Part shown: positions 34,574-46,557 of the stretch, piece after piece
Layout: the number at the start of each line of letters is the position of its first letter
Numbering within the stretch: position 1 is the stretch's first letter
Assembly (NCBI GenBank): GCA_037176905.1
Contig: JBBBWG010030210.1
Coordinates: forward strand, 2,100-49,829
From: Azolla pinnata
Lineage: Eukaryota > Streptophyta > Polypodiopsida > Salviniales > Salviniaceae
Length of the DNA: 47,730 nt
Reading direction: 5' to 3'
The notes under the pieces: generated by a model
Database searches by the model: none
What the model was told of the DNA's origin: nothing
Seen by the model: the letters and a program-made list of their open reading frames with translations, nothing else
Program-made: the position numbers and the translations under genes

Positions 34574-36290
34574 GATTATATATTCTTCTGTATCTAGCTC
34601 TATACTTGAAACTGCAAATAGAAGATAAAGGTGAAGATTCGGTAAAGGTTTATCCTTGGAAATTTCGAAATAAGATTAGCAAAGTTGCAGAGAGAATGTG
34701 ACTTGCTGACTCTTCATCTTTTATATACTCAGAAAGTAGCAAGTTCAGAACGGAAACATTTGATATAAATCTTGATATGAAACATTCACAAAATAGGATC
34801 AAGAAAAGGCTTAACAAAAACCTAAAAATAGTAGAGAATCAGAAAGGAAGGCAAGGTGTAATGTGGCCAGTAACCAGCAAGGTTTTTAGGTATCTGTTAC
34901 CAGAACATCTAGATGCTAAAGAAACACTTTCATAAAAAGAAAGATGTGGTTTTGAAAAAAACTGAGCAGGATTATAAGCAGAAGTATGAGACAAGGCTCG
35001 GAATTACACACCATTGAACCTGTAATGACAAAGTTGAAATGTGTATCCAATGTGGATAGCTCTCTGGCTCAGTGGAGGGAACATTTTGATAGAAAGAAAA
35101 TGAGAATTTTGAGAGAACTGAGCAGCAAGTAAACCAGAAGTATGAGAAAAGGTTAAATAAAAACATTTAATTGGACTTGCAATGACAGATTGAAATGCGT
35201 TCACTGGAATCCTAGTGCTGATCCTGAATGGTCAACAAAAGGGGAGGTATCCAAGCACTGAACAAAGAAAGGTTCCAGACTACGCTCAATTCTAGCTCTT
35301 TGGTTCATTCAACGATACACTTTGATACAAAGACAGAAATCGAGCTGCTTTTAGGTGGAAACATAAAGGAATTGCTCTATGCAACAGGGATGATTCAACA
35401 TGTGTTACCATCAACAGCAGGTAGCTATGAGAAGAGGATAGGAAACAATACAGCTTATCCTCCATGGAACTTACCCCGTCCAGTAACAAGGACAAGAATG
35501 AGAGAGGGAGATACTCAACAGATTAGGTTTCTATGTTCGTGACTGTCTATAGCTACAAAGTATTTCCAAAAGAACATTAGAACATGGATTGAACAGAAAA
35601 TCAAGTGTTTACAAATGGAAAGTAGGAAATGAAACCTTAACAAAAACACGAGGACGATCCAGAAAAGCAGCAGAAAATACAGATATGGATCATAGCAGCA
35701 ATTTGTTCACCTGTGCTAAAAAAGACACTGTGTCTACCGCTCGGAAGTAGACACGACAGGGAGAACCAAAATTAAATGTCTCCTTGGAAAACCTGCATTT
35801 CGCATTGGAAGCAATATCCAAATCCATTTTAATCAACAGAAAAATGAGGAAGACATGCACACAAAGGGGTAAAGCTTGAGCTCCCGTAAAAGGACCTTGG
35901 TTGACAAAGAAGAGCTGTTGAGAACCAAGGTTCACAAAGACGAATGACGAGAATGCTACGCCACGGCTACAGAGGAAGCTTGCAGTACGGAGAGAACATC
36001 GTTCAACTGGATCGCGTGCGCCGGATTTTCGCGCCTCCGATGGCCTCTAGGGCGGGCGAAGATGGTGAGGCCCGCGGAAGAAGACGAAGAAGGCGGGAAT
36101 GATGAGGAAGATGAGGCAATCAAATGAGAATGGAAGCCCTGCCGCAAGAAACACGAGGAGCAGAGAGAATTTCAGGCCTCTGCGAATCGAATTGAGGACA
36201 AATTCCTGTTTTCCTTCTCCATGTGCCGTGAATGAGAAGAAGAAGAACAGAAGAAGAGCGAGAACGACTTTCAATTTGGCATACTAAAAT
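34574..36290 (-). other. 5' region of the scramblase gene
   Basis: This stretch precedes the chosen start codon. An acceptor-like TTTGCAG at 34618-34612 suggests the start lies in a second exon and that a non-coding leader exon sits further up, probably in the region near 35930-36280, which has a few short upstream frames (for example ATG at 36222). The leader exon's exact donor could not be settled. No other gene is seen. Confidence 0.45.
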
Positions 36291-36621
36291 ATAGGTGTAC
36301 GTAGGCGTAGGCGTAGGCGTAGGTATACATGTACATGTATACGTTTACCTATACATGTACATGTATGCGTGCATACTACGTCTAGATCTCAGCTTATACA
36401 TTCTTTCGCTTGTAGTCTCGTTCAGCAACAGAACAAGCTTGATTCAATGCGCATGCGTATGGATTCTACAAACCCAACAGCTCAGCAAGCCTTCATCGGT
36501 TCAACAATGCAATGCAGCCTACCTGATGTTGTAGGGTACCCAAATACCACTTTGGGAGCTTCAATCATGAGCATTCAATCAAGAGGGATTCTGTAGATTT
36601 GTGGCAAGGGACAAAGAATGG

Positions 36622-36818
36622 GAAGCAACAATGGCTGTGGAAACTATCCACATGCTTAACACAACATTCAGCGTTGGAAAAACTACAAAAGACCAGCAAC
36701 AATGGAATTGCGGAACTATCCACATACTTACCCAAACATTCAGTGGTACAAAAACTACAAAAAAGAGCAGCAACAGTGGAACTACCCAACATTCAATGTA
36801 AGGAAAACTACAAAAAGG
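36622..36818. repeat. about 72-bp tandem repeat, three copies
   Basis: Each unit has AGCAACAATGG or a variant, GGAACTATCCACAT (shortened in copy 3), ACATTCA(G/A) and AAACTACAAAA. Copy 3 has lost about 18 bases. Confidence 0.85.
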
Positions 36819-36947
36819 ACTGCTTGAAATATCAACAACAAAATCAATTGTTAAGTGGAGTATGTGTCTTTATATACACAACAAATACGTATACACACCC
36901 ACACACACAATATTGATGATACAACATTTGGGCAGACCTGGTGATCC

Positions 36948-37024
36948 TGAATGATTAGATTTCTTGCCTTGAATTTATATATACAGTTTACAAGCGTGTT
37001 ATTTCGCCAAAGCAAGCGGAAATG
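36948..37024. repeat. 77-bp exact duplicate, left of gap 2
   Basis: These 77 bases (TGAATGATTAGATTTC at the start, AAGCAAGCGGAAATG at the end) are identical to 37125-37201 immediately right of the gap. Confidence 0.97.
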
Positions 37025-37124
37025 NNNNNNNNNNNNNNNNNNNNNNNNNNNNNNNNNNNNNNNNNNNNNNNNNNNNNNNNNNNNNNNNNNNNNNNNNNNN
37101 NNNNNNNNNNNNNNNNNNNNNNNN
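37025..37124. other. assembly gap (100 N)
   Basis: A 100-N gap flanked on both sides by the same 77 bp. It is best explained as two contigs whose overlapping ends were scaffolded rather than merged. The true gap is then zero and one copy is artificial. Confidence 0.98.
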
Positions 37125-37201
37125 TGAATGATTAGATTTCTTGCCTTGAATTTATATATACAGTTTACAAGCGTGTTATTTCGCCAAAGCAAGCGGAAAT
37201 G
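37125..37201. repeat. 77-bp exact duplicate, right of gap 2
   Basis: The second copy of 36948-37024. It lies just beyond the stop codon of the peptidase gene, within its likely 3' UTR. Confidence 0.97.
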
Positions 37202-37231
37202 AATCACATCGGATTTCTTCTTCTGATACTT

Positions 37232-40200
37232 TCACAAAAGAGAGGCCAAAACCTCTAACAAGGTGGCGATGAAGTCGAGCTGCTGTTCGACTTCGATCTT
37301 GTTGAAAGGAGGGACATGCACAAACACACACTGCGTTCTGTTCGCAACGGAATGATGAAGGGAATGATAGTATACGTAATTACAAACAAATCTTCCGGCA
37401 TCATCTGAGACGGCGATATTGAACCCCTTCTCTGCTAACTGTGCAGCTATGTCAAGTACGGGCAAGGTAGTCTGCCAAAAAAGAACCAATAACAAATCAT
37501 CAAACACTATACAATCTCGGTAAGATGTTAGGGAAAAAAAAAGAGGCTGTAAAAGAAGCTGGTGTATTTGCAATGGCTAGCCCTTGATGCTGGGCTGTTA
37601 AGATGAAAAATACAAGGCAAAAAATCTCTTAGCTGCAAACTAAACCTTAGACAGAATGAAGACAATCTTCAGTTCAAACCAGATGAACTGGCCAGAGAAT
37701 AGGGTTGCAGGCAAAACAAAGACCAACACGACACAATCTCAGCCAGATGCTAAAAATAGAAGCCGTAAAAGAAGCTGGAATATTTGCATTTGCAAATGTT
37801 AACGAACCCTCGATGTTGGGCCCAGTCTGGGATTAAGGTCACAAATACAAGGTAAAAAAAAATCCCATTAGATGGATATAGACAGTTAGACCAACACAAT
37901 CAGGAGAAAAGAAACATCGTCAGTTAAAACTGGGTAAACTGGCTGGAGCAGCCCAGAGAATAGAGTTGCAGGCCCATAGAAAACGCTAGGGATGATGTCG
38001 TTAGATGTTAAAAAATGTCAAAACTGGTGACAAATGTTAACCCTCAATGTTGGCCTGACTTTGGGTTTTAGGTATACAAGGTAAAAATGCCATAAGATAC
38101 AAGTTGAACACTTCAATCAATGTGGTTTAGAATGAAAAGAAAAAACTCGTCTCCAGTTAAAACCACAGAAATTCGCTGAGCAGCCAGAAGAGTAGGACAA
38201 CCACAATGATGAATTTTCACCAAAAAACATGAATGTTGGGCCCGACTTTGCGTTAAGTAATACAAGGTAAAAATGCCATAAGATACAAGTTGAACAATCA
38301 AAACAATGTGGTTGAGAAGAAAAAAAAAACTTGTTGATATACATCCATCCAACTGGTTGCTAGATCCTCCCTCAAACTCGACTCCCGTATTAAAAAGTGC
38401 ATACTTACCGCCAACAAAAGAACTGTCATATTATCTTAACAAAAAAGTAGACAATTTTCTAGAACAAACTCTAGCTGCACCAGTGAAGCATAGGTTCTTG
38501 TTATTACCTTGCCATATATTTAACACTACTTATGCCTTGCATTCATGTGCATTAAATAAGTTTTGCTAGAAAACACTTGTAAACTATATGCATGATTTTA
38601 TTACTCTTGTTGAAGCAAAATACCTCTCTTATATGTGAAATATCACCATCATCTTTGACTATTGGAACTCTCTGCAACATCAGCGCATCACAAGAAAGTT
38701 TAAATTGGCAGTATGTATTTCTTAGAAACTAGCATAAAAAACAATATTAGTTCTCATATCAACCCAATCATCAATCACCTGAGGCTGCCAGCCCATCTCA
38801 TCAGGGCAACGAAATGTTGCTTCATTCACAGCTTGTCTTTCGATCGCAAACTTACTCGCTCCACCATTAACACCCATATGAACCTGTTCATTTCCAAGCA
38901 AGAAACTAAAATAAATAAAAAACTGCTGTTCACATTCACCTTCATTTATGGAAGACAAGTAAAGAAATTGTTGAGACAAAAAATTGGAGCTATAATATTT
39001 CCCTATTCAGGTCAAGTTATGTTAAAGTTTGTTAAGTTCAGGTTCCAAACGCTTGGTTTCATGAACTTCTAGTGTTCTCCATTTCAAAGTCTTCAAGCAT
39101 TCATTGGCTTTCAGAAGCAATGAGGATGATGATTCACGGGAAGCATCTCAATTAAAACTCTATTGATGTGGATATTATCCCAGATGTATTATACAGTCAA
39201 GTTTATATGTGATATTCGACCTATCAATCCCATCCCCAAACGAAATGAACTTCATTAAATGGACTCATCATTGTGCTTTCCTACAGAGTCTTCAGTATAG
39301 AATAAAAACCCCACCTAACGTGGTTAGATTCAGAAATCGAAAGTTAGCCACATGATGCGTTCAAAACTTTTGACATCATTTGGTCGAAATATACATCATC
39401 AATCTAAAATCCGACATTTTCCTAATGGTTTAAAACTGTGTTTAAAAATTCTACATCATCCTGCTTTATTTTTTATTTCTACTTTTCACCAGCTAAAAAA
39501 GGAAACAAAAATCAAATGAAGGTGAGGTGCCAGGTTACCACATGATGAAATCCTTCGCAAAAGATCTCTCATCAATCTCATTCCTAAACGATCTAGACTA
39601 GTAGTTTTATTGGATAACTCTTTCTCTTTCTGTTCTAGATATCGACAATAGTATAGTAGCACCGATAGCATTGAAAGCAATAATGAATGCAATAGTAATA
39701 GTAATATTATTATACCATTTAAAGGAATTTCTTTTTTGTTTAGCTATGATCGAATAAATGAAAATTATTTAACCCTTAACTATGATTGACGGAATACAAT
39801 GAGAAAACTTTACACAAATGATTTGATCCTTAGTAATGGCTGAACAAATGAACTGAGAAGGAAAAAGAAATTTACCTGAAAGGTTTGATCCTTCGATATG
39901 ATTGACCAAATGAAATGAGGAATAACACGAAACTTACCCAAGGATTTCCTATTTATTAATGATTTGGCCATATCCTTAGTTACGATTGACCGGATGAAAT
40001 GAGAGGAAAAAGAAACTTACCCAATTGCTTTGATGTTTAGTTATCATCAACCAAATCAAAAGAGTAGAAGCACATCCAAATGATTTGATTGTTCAACCGA
40101 ACAAAATGAGAAACGACAAAGAAACTTACCCAAATGATTTGATCCCCCGATTCATGATCCAACAAAGATGTATTCACGGGAGCGGTGGTAGTGGTACTGG

Positions 40201-40450
40201 TGGCAGAAGCAGGAAACTCGATAAGGGCAGAATCTAGCAAAGCTTGCAAGGTGTCGAGGGCATCCTGTCCAGCTGTCTCGAGGACAGTTATACTTTTGAG
40301 CTTGGAACCATAAGGAAGACCGCCCCTCTTCTCTATGTAGTCTTTCAGCCTCAGAGCAAGAACCTCTGTAGGGTTCACATCAACACCATGGAATTTCTTG
40401 AACCCAGTCACATGAAACACGCATTTCGATGGTGAACCTTGAGAACCCAT
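37232..40450 (-). CDS. pyroglutamyl-peptidase I-type cysteine peptidase
   Basis: Four minus-strand exons, 40450-40130, 38883-38779, 38671-38624 and 37471-37232, are all phase 0 and give 237 aa. The N-terminus has VFHVTGFKKFHGVDVNPTE, the C15-family opening. The probable catalytic triad is Glu122 (AIERQAVNEATFR), Cys188 (DDAGRFVCNYVYYHS) and His210 (FVHVPPF). The C-terminus LLEVLASLL is typical of plant members. The known activity is removal of N-terminal pyroglutamate from peptides, in the cytosol. The protein is slightly longer than the usual 215-225 aa because of a Ser/Thr-rich insertion at about 80-96. Intron 1 (1.25 kb) and intron 3 (1.15 kb) both carry tandem arrays, and intron 1's array repeats the 5' splice site. 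The start is the only ATG ahead of the conserved block. Confidence 0.92.
37575..38340. repeat. degenerate 190-230-bp tandem array in peptidase intron 3
   Basis: Four diverged copies are marked by GATGCTGGGC, GATGTTGGGCCC, AATGTTGGCCTGACTTTG and AATGTTGGGCCCGACTTTG at about 37589, 37811, 38044 and 38231. Each is followed by ATACAAGG(T/C)AAAAA and a later CAGTT(A/C)AAAC phrase. The last two copies are the most alike and share TGCCATAAGATACAAGTTGA. Confidence 0.75.
39805..40140. repeat. tandem array repeating the 5' splice site of peptidase intron 1
   Basis: Units of about 54-83 bases contain, on the minus strand, an ATCAAA(T/G)CA(T/A)TTGG-like exon end followed by a donor-like sequence, then TTTC and a T-rich stretch. 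Exon ends fall at 40130 (true donor GTAAGT), 40076 (mutated ATGTGC), 40021 (GTAAGT), 39938 (GTAAGT), 39876 (GTAAAT) and about 39814 (GTAAAG). The array starts inside exon 1 and extends into intron 1. Confidence 0.8.
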
Positions 40451-42835
40451 GACAGAAAAGCTCGAGTTTTTTTTCCTTCTTCTTCTCTTCCTCGATCCTA
40501 ATCAGGTATCTACTCTATTAGAATCTGCTCTCGTCTCCCCCCGTTTCTGTTGTTCTCTGGTGTTCCCTTGCCTCCTCGTCACTTCCTCTCCTTTTGGTTG
40601 TTTGACGGTTCAATAAAGAGAAATAAAAGGAAGGAGATGGGATCAGAGAGGCAAGGTTGCCATGGCGGGACATGTGCATGAGAGAGAGAGAGAGAGTGGA
40701 ATCGACGTGATTCACACTCTCGTTCTTTGTCTCGCTCGTTTTCAACGAACGCCTCCGAAACCAAACAAAAGAAGAGAAGAAAAGGAGGAGAAAGCATCAT
40801 CTCTCTTGGCAAAACAGGCCAAAAAGAAAAGGTTTCAAAAAGATACTTTCAAAAAACAAATATGCATACGTGTGAAAATGGCTTGAAAGTAGATAGCAAC
40901 TCTCGATTTTCTCCAGCACGAAAAGATTCCAGTTTGTGAACACGCGAGTGGATAGCATACACAGTTCATTCAACGCAATGTTTACCAGACTTCTCCATAA
41001 GATTACGTACTGTTGTACTCTGTTATCGCCGCGTTCACTCACAAAATGCTCATCTTGCGTTGCATTTGATCACAAAATGCTCATCTTGCGTTGCATTTGA
41101 TCACAAATGCTATCCAAATGTCCACGATCATTTGGATAGTACATTGCAAGAACACATGACAAAGTACGTCCCTTCAAGGCAAATATGTGCATTAGATTTT
41201 TTGTTGAGTGGATGCCCAAATATTGCAAGTTTAGGGTTTAGGATTTGGGTTAGGGCATGACAACAAATCGAATGTTCCAATCAATCACAAAAACCAAACA
41301 ATTCTCTTCGCTGTAAGCCATATTTGCCTCTCAATTATCATCACTTTTGCACATATCCCACCCATCATGACAATCGAAACCTGACCTCGATGGCATGAAA
41401 GATGAAAAAACAGTGCACTTGCCCACAAACAATTCATCGATTATTGCATGATTGTCTCCTCAGACTGACCTCAAAACATTTTTCAAAGATTGAAGTTAGT
41501 GATTATATTACCACACCATGATACAACGAGAGAGATGCCCATGAACTCGGCAGAGCTGTGACTTTCATTGACAAGCAATTTTTCATTATACTGTTTTGTT
41601 TCGTAAGTGTGCACTGCATTCTGTGTCAGCTCCAAATCAAGGGTAGCTTTAGAGAGGACATAGAAATGCTCATTCATATGTTACAAAACCATGGAAATGG
41701 ACGACTAACACAGCACGTTTCAGAGTTTTTACTCTTCTGCTTTCAGACAAACAGGAGCAGAAACTAGCTTCAGTGCATATATTACATTAGAACAGCACAT
41801 CCTCATATCAGACTTCCGAATCTTGTACAGAAGAAAACAGAGCATCCTCATGAGCATGGCATACATACCATTGCTGCATCTCCACACCATCATCACATCA
41901 TATTCCAGCACTTCTGTTTATACCTGTAACAAGGCAAACAATATAGGAAAATGAGCATATATGATGCTAGCAGTGTAGTAAATAAACAATTTCTGTTAAT
42001 ACTCTGCAAACCTTAAAAGAACATCGAAGAAAATTTGTTAGACCAGGTGAACTGTATACCTAAGGAATATGGAAGCGTATGCATTACAATGTCAACCACC
42101 AACTATCACCTCTACGATCGTATGCATTACAATGTCACATAGTTGATTGATTAGGGCACCCAGTTCTTTTGATAAATCATATTTAATATGATGATTTATA
42201 AGAACAACAAAACAATATAACTAATCCGCACCCAGGCTTTTGCCAAATTGATGATCACAAGAACAAAGCAATAAAAACCAGTCAAAGTCTTTGAGTGCCA
42301 TCATTGTCATGACAGGGTGAACTACCCACATCACAGGTACTCGAGCAGCATTATTATCATGAAAATTAGAACAGCATGCATGCTTCAAGCTCTCCATGCA
42401 CACAACTCCCTATACAGACCTTACGATTAATAATGGATCAAGCCAGCCATTCTGGGATGCATTTACTTCTTCATTCGAGTCCTGGCAGGCAAAAAAATCA
42501 ATTAAGCATGAGTCATATTAATTTCAGCAAAACAAGAGAGGAAGAAGGTAAGCATATAACTACAGGTAAATCACAAGAAATTGGAACAGTAAGAAAAACG
42601 AGGACGCACCATGTACATGTTCCTTTTGCCAGGAAAGCTCCTTTGATGCTGATCAGTTGCACATACAGTAACATGTGACTCTCTACAAGTGGGATCTTTT
42701 ATCCACCACTTCAAGACCTTTTTCACCCTTTACTGTATGCGCAGAATGATGCTTCTCCTATATATCCTATATACACATTGCGTGCACTCTGGAGGAGCAG
42801 AAGATAAAGAGGTTACACAGAAATCCCCTATTTGG
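40451..42835. other. spacer between peptidase and GTE genes
   Basis: This holds the promoter of the peptidase gene (right of 40450) and the 3' flank of the GTE gene. It contains a (GA)n run at 40681-40696 and a 31-bp tandem repeat at 41041-41110. No clean TATA box was found for the peptidase gene. No additional gene is supported. Confidence 0.5.
41041..41110. repeat. 31-bp tandem repeat
   Basis: Two exact copies of a unit beginning ACAAAATGCTCATCTTGCG, starting at 41041 and 41072, plus a short partial third copy. Exact identity implies a recent duplication. Confidence 0.92.
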
Positions 42836-45257
42836 TCAAACGTTATCTGCAATCCTAGAAATGGTCCTGGGTGAGTGGGCATCATCAGCTTCAGAATCAC
42901 TTCCAGAAGAGCTCCCAGAGTCGGATTCTGCGAGAAAAAAAGGTTAAATTACCACCCATAGTATGCGCGTTTTTCTGTGCAAGCATGTAAACAAACACTA
43001 GCAGCCATGCAAGTAAACCATACAGGCCTAAATTCAAACAATGACGCTATAGGTAACCTTTGCTATCAGTGGCAATATCAAAAAATATAACTCTTTAAAC
43101 CTAGTTTTGCAACAAACAGAAACTATCAAACACAATAGTAATCACAAGCACTTCTTTGCCAACAAGCACAAAGTAGCAACAGAGAAAAGAGTTTCCATAA
43201 AACAAGATTATAATCAGACTTACCACTGGAGGAAGATCCAGACCCACTGCTTGAACTACTAGAACTACTGACATTAGCATGGACAACCTTGTCCTTCTCA
43301 ATAACTACGGGAGGGAATTCTTTGGCAGGCACATCATCGCCTATGTCCACCTCCTCTTCGACAACTCCATTAGCATCTATAGTTACAGCTCAGTTTTAAT
43401 AAATGGAAACCAGAACAAAGAGCTAGGTTTTCCTATGCACCTAAAAGAGAATTCTTACCCTTCTGCACACTACTGGCTGGCGATCTAGAGGCTCCATTTG
43501 AAACCTGGGCAAAAATCATATTAGAGTGTTCAAAACCCACACATAACAGAAAAATATAAAGCAATGATGAATCGTCAATGTAGTTTGCCATAACCAGTAT
43601 TATTAAACACATCCATGAAAGCATGAAAGATGATGATGGCTTCTCAACATAGCACACCATAATCAGGTGTGTACTAAAAGAGATCCACAAAAACAAAAAA
43701 TATATATAACTAAAGTGGTACCTTGGGTACGTCTGACGGCTGCTGCATTACAGGGATATCTGCATCTCGGTTTGTCTTCATGCATTCTGTAACAAACTGA
43801 TGCAATTCCCACAGTGTCTCAACATCAAATGACTCGATATCCACTTCGATCTCATCGTCTGTTTGCATTATATTAGGGTTTTTCCTCATGATACGGACCG
43901 CTTCTTCAAGCTTATCAGCATCAAGCATACCTAACTGCTCGCTCAACTTCTCCTTCTCATCAAAGGTCATTTCTCTCTTTGGCAACGGAGCTGTCATACT
44001 CGTCGGCTTTAACGGTGGCTTTGATAAAGGAGGAGGATTTGGTCTCTTCAGAGAAGAGGATGAAGAAGAAGAAGGTCTAGGGGCTGACCCTGGATTGATC
44101 CCATCCATCGCAAGCGGGTCAGAATGTCTCATATCACACTCTAGTTGCTGACTAGCCGATTCTACTTCTCTCACTTTCTCTTCCATAGTCTTCCATTTGC
44201 TTTCAAACATACCTCTAAGCGTCTTTGCCATATTATACACCTCATGCCCCTGAGGATTATATTTCATCGCATTAGCAAAGGTGAGCCGTACATCATCACA
44301 AAACTCTCTAGGTAGATCATATACCCCACTATTGATCTTCTTCTTGATAGTGCCCAGATCCATTGGCTTTTGAATGATCTGATGATAATCATGCAAACCG
44401 AGCTTGATGGCATCAACCGGCTCATTAAATATCCATCCAAATTTATGCGACATCATCTTACTCAACAAGATACTGCATTGCTTCATAATCCCACTGATTC
44501 TACTATGCAAGAGAGAAGCATCCATACATGGTCTGTGTCTCTCTGGATGGAGAAGCTTGTCCTTTACCAAGCCTGCATGGCGTTGATCTGCTTTGGGAGC
44601 TTTTTTATCTTTCCCGATGAATGTTTCCACATTAGCATCAGACATGCTCACAGCCTGTTTCTTTGTCGTCTTATCCTTGAAAGAAGATTCAGATGCCTCT
44701 GCAGCATAGTACCCACTATGCAAAGACCTCGAAGGTGCACCATAGCGCAGTATCTGTGATGCACCAGAGTGCATTTGAAAGCTCTGTTTAACTTCACATT
44801 GCCTAGCCTCAAGCTTTTGGGTAAGAGCTCTAACCTTTCTCATCTCCAATTTGATCCGTTTGCGGAGCTCGCTCCTTCCTTCCTTACTGAGACCCTCCAG
44901 CGAAATTTCAAAGCAATCTCTCAAATCCACGCTCATCGATTTACGTTTCAAACCAAATGAGTCCTCAGATCCAGCTTTCAATGATGGGCAGTTGTGGTGC
45001 GTTTCGGATGCTCTAATGCTATTGAAATTCTGAGCTGAGCAATGGAGAGGATTAGAAGCCGGATTAGGGTTCAGCCTGCCCACGCTACTCATCGATCTCA
45101 TGTCAGTCCTTCGTAATCTCTCGGTATCTGAGGAAGCTGACTCCGTTTCAGACGCATATGCAGGCCGCTGTTTGTGATCCTTGGACAGCACGAAACCATT
45201 TCCTGCAGCTTTGTACGCCTTACTCGATTTGCCCTTCTTGCCGTGAGTGTTTTTCAT
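42836..45257 (-). CDS. GTE: GTE-type bromodomain-NET (BET-like) transcription regulator
   Basis: Four minus-strand exons, 45257-43722, 43504-43459, 43376-43224 and 42927-42836, join in phase to give 608 aa. A basic, Ser-rich N-terminus with a short charged helix (GLSKEGRSELRKRIKLEMRK) precedes a single bromodomain (about 257-360) with FNEPVDAIKLGLHDYHQII, KPMDLGTIKKKI and FANAMKYNP, whose Asn (about 334) is the acetyl-lysine contact. The NET domain follows (about 427-495: KREMTFDEKEKLSEQLG, DDEIEVDIESFDVETLWEL). The C-terminal exons encode an acidic stretch and a Ser-rich tail. One bromodomain plus NET is the plant GTE architecture; the tail resembles the GTE2/GTE7 side of the family. The known role is reading acetylated histones to control transcription in the nucleus. 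The frame upstream of ATG 45257 is open for five codons but has no earlier ATG. Confidence 0.94.
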
Positions 45258-45900
45258 TGATGAAAACTTCACTTCTCTCGATTGATTGGTTCAATGCTTG
45301 TACAGATTGCGAGGGGCGCTGCAAATCAATCTGTCATCGCCCAGAGGATAGCATATAAAACCCTAGGGCAGTGGTCGGAACCCTGACAAAAGACTAGGGG
45401 TAGAAACCCTAACTCAGTCTGAAAGAGTCTTTTCCAGAGACTCTCTCGTTCTTCCCTCCGAGCAGGATGTTATTCTACAGATTCCGTCTAGGAATAGAAG
45501 CTATGGAAGATCCCAGACCCTGAGATCCAGATCCTTTCCGCAGGGGCTGCAGGAGGGAGCGTTGAAGATTCCTGACAGGATCCGAAGGTCAGGCTCAGAT
45601 CTAAAAGAGCCCCTGAAGGTCAAAAGGATCGATGATGGCAACAAGATAGGGTTGCAGACGACCCCAACAACAAACCGCTACAAAAAGAAGCGGACAACAA
45701 ACAACAGAAGACGAGATCTAGATAGACATTGGAGGGGGGAAGTTGAACCGTGCGGTCGGTCGGAGGCAAAAGAGGAAGAAGAGATGGAGAAGATAATTCA
45801 TTCGGCTATGGCGAAGCGACGACTGCAGAAGAATCGAACACAGAGATTGAGAGAGAGAGAGAGAAGGAGAGAGAGAGACGACAGAGAAAACGCAGAGGGA
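45258..45900 (-). other. probable long 5' leader of the GTE gene
   Basis: This lies between the TATA box and the start codon. The plus-strand frame at 45562-46095 is Arg-rich, overlaps the TATA box and GA tract, and is not a credible gene. Confidence 0.45.
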
Positions 45901-45920
45901 AAACCACTTAGGGCTTCCTC

Positions 45921-45930
45921 TTTATATAGG
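45921..45930 (-). promoter_or_regulatory. TATA box of the GTE gene
   Basis: The minus strand reads CCTATATAAA, a near-consensus TATA box, 664 bases upstream of the GTE start codon. Transcription from about 45895 would give a leader of about 640 bases (or less if it contains an intron). The leader carries GA-rich sequence at 45845-45880. Confidence 0.6.
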
Positions 45931-46431
45931 GCTCGCTGCTCCCTTCTCCGCCGTTGGATCCGGAGCCCCATCCAACGGCTCCCATGCCGAGCAGATCTTA
46001 TCCGTCCGACTGCCATCCAACGGTCCAGATTCCATGCCCTCTCTCCCAAGAGCAAACATTTTGGCCTAATTTACAAATGTAGCCTACGTTCATGATCTTC
46101 TTCTTGGCTTTTCTGGGAGTTGGATCTGATCACGGCGGCCATCAGATCATACGGTCGCCCGATCTGTTCCTGAATCTAGGCCATATATATAGAGTTTGTA
46201 TCTAGCTTTGGGTCTCTCAGAGCTCTGAGGCCGATCGGATCGTTTGTTTGCCGGATTTGCCTTATAGTTTGTGTCCTAGAAAACAGAAGCTGCAAGGTTC
46301 GATTCCCAACTGATCTTTTTTGGACAAATCTTCAGCCTTACAGCGATGGTTTTGATCACTAATGAGATGATATTTTCTTCCTCTGAAGAAGAAGAGAGTT
46401 GCCAAGTTATGGATGCCTTTCTTTTAGAGCT

Positions 46432-46557
46432 TTGAGGCAACTGTGAGCATCAGATCTTCTGCTTTGCCCAATTTTGAGGCAACTGTGACCATCAGATCTT
46501 CTACTTTGCCCAATTTTGAGGCAACTGTGACCATTAGGGCTTCTGCTTGGCCAATTT
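46432..46557. repeat. 42-bp tandem repeat, three copies
   Basis: Units starting TTGAGGCAACTGTGA begin at 46432, 46474 and 46516. Copies 1 and 2 differ at two positions; copy 3 is more diverged at its 3' half. Confidence 0.92.

Larger units (their letters stand above)
36295..37024. other. spacer with tandem repeats left of gap 2
   Basis: This lies upstream of the scramblase gene and downstream of the peptidase gene. It contains a GTAGGC hexamer run at about 36300-36322 and a 72-bp tandem array at 36622-36818. No gene is supported. Confidence 0.55.

Noticed and set aside
35956-36274. Ser-rich and hydrophobic minus-strand frames upstream of the scramblase start
   Set aside because: Mutually overlapping, ended by stops before any usable donor, and unlike scramblase N-termini; more likely leader sequence.
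36851-37207. 118-aa frame containing a repeated peptide across gap 2
   Set aside because: It spans the N run and the duplicated contig end; the repeat is an assembly product.
45562-46095. 177-aa Arg-rich plus-strand frame opposite the GTE leader
   Set aside because: Overlaps the GTE TATA box and GA-rich leader; no domain, splice or start context.
46290-46310. GGTTCGATTCCC as a tRNA T-arm
   Set aside because: Resembles a B box, but no A box or tRNA stems occur at the proper distance upstream.
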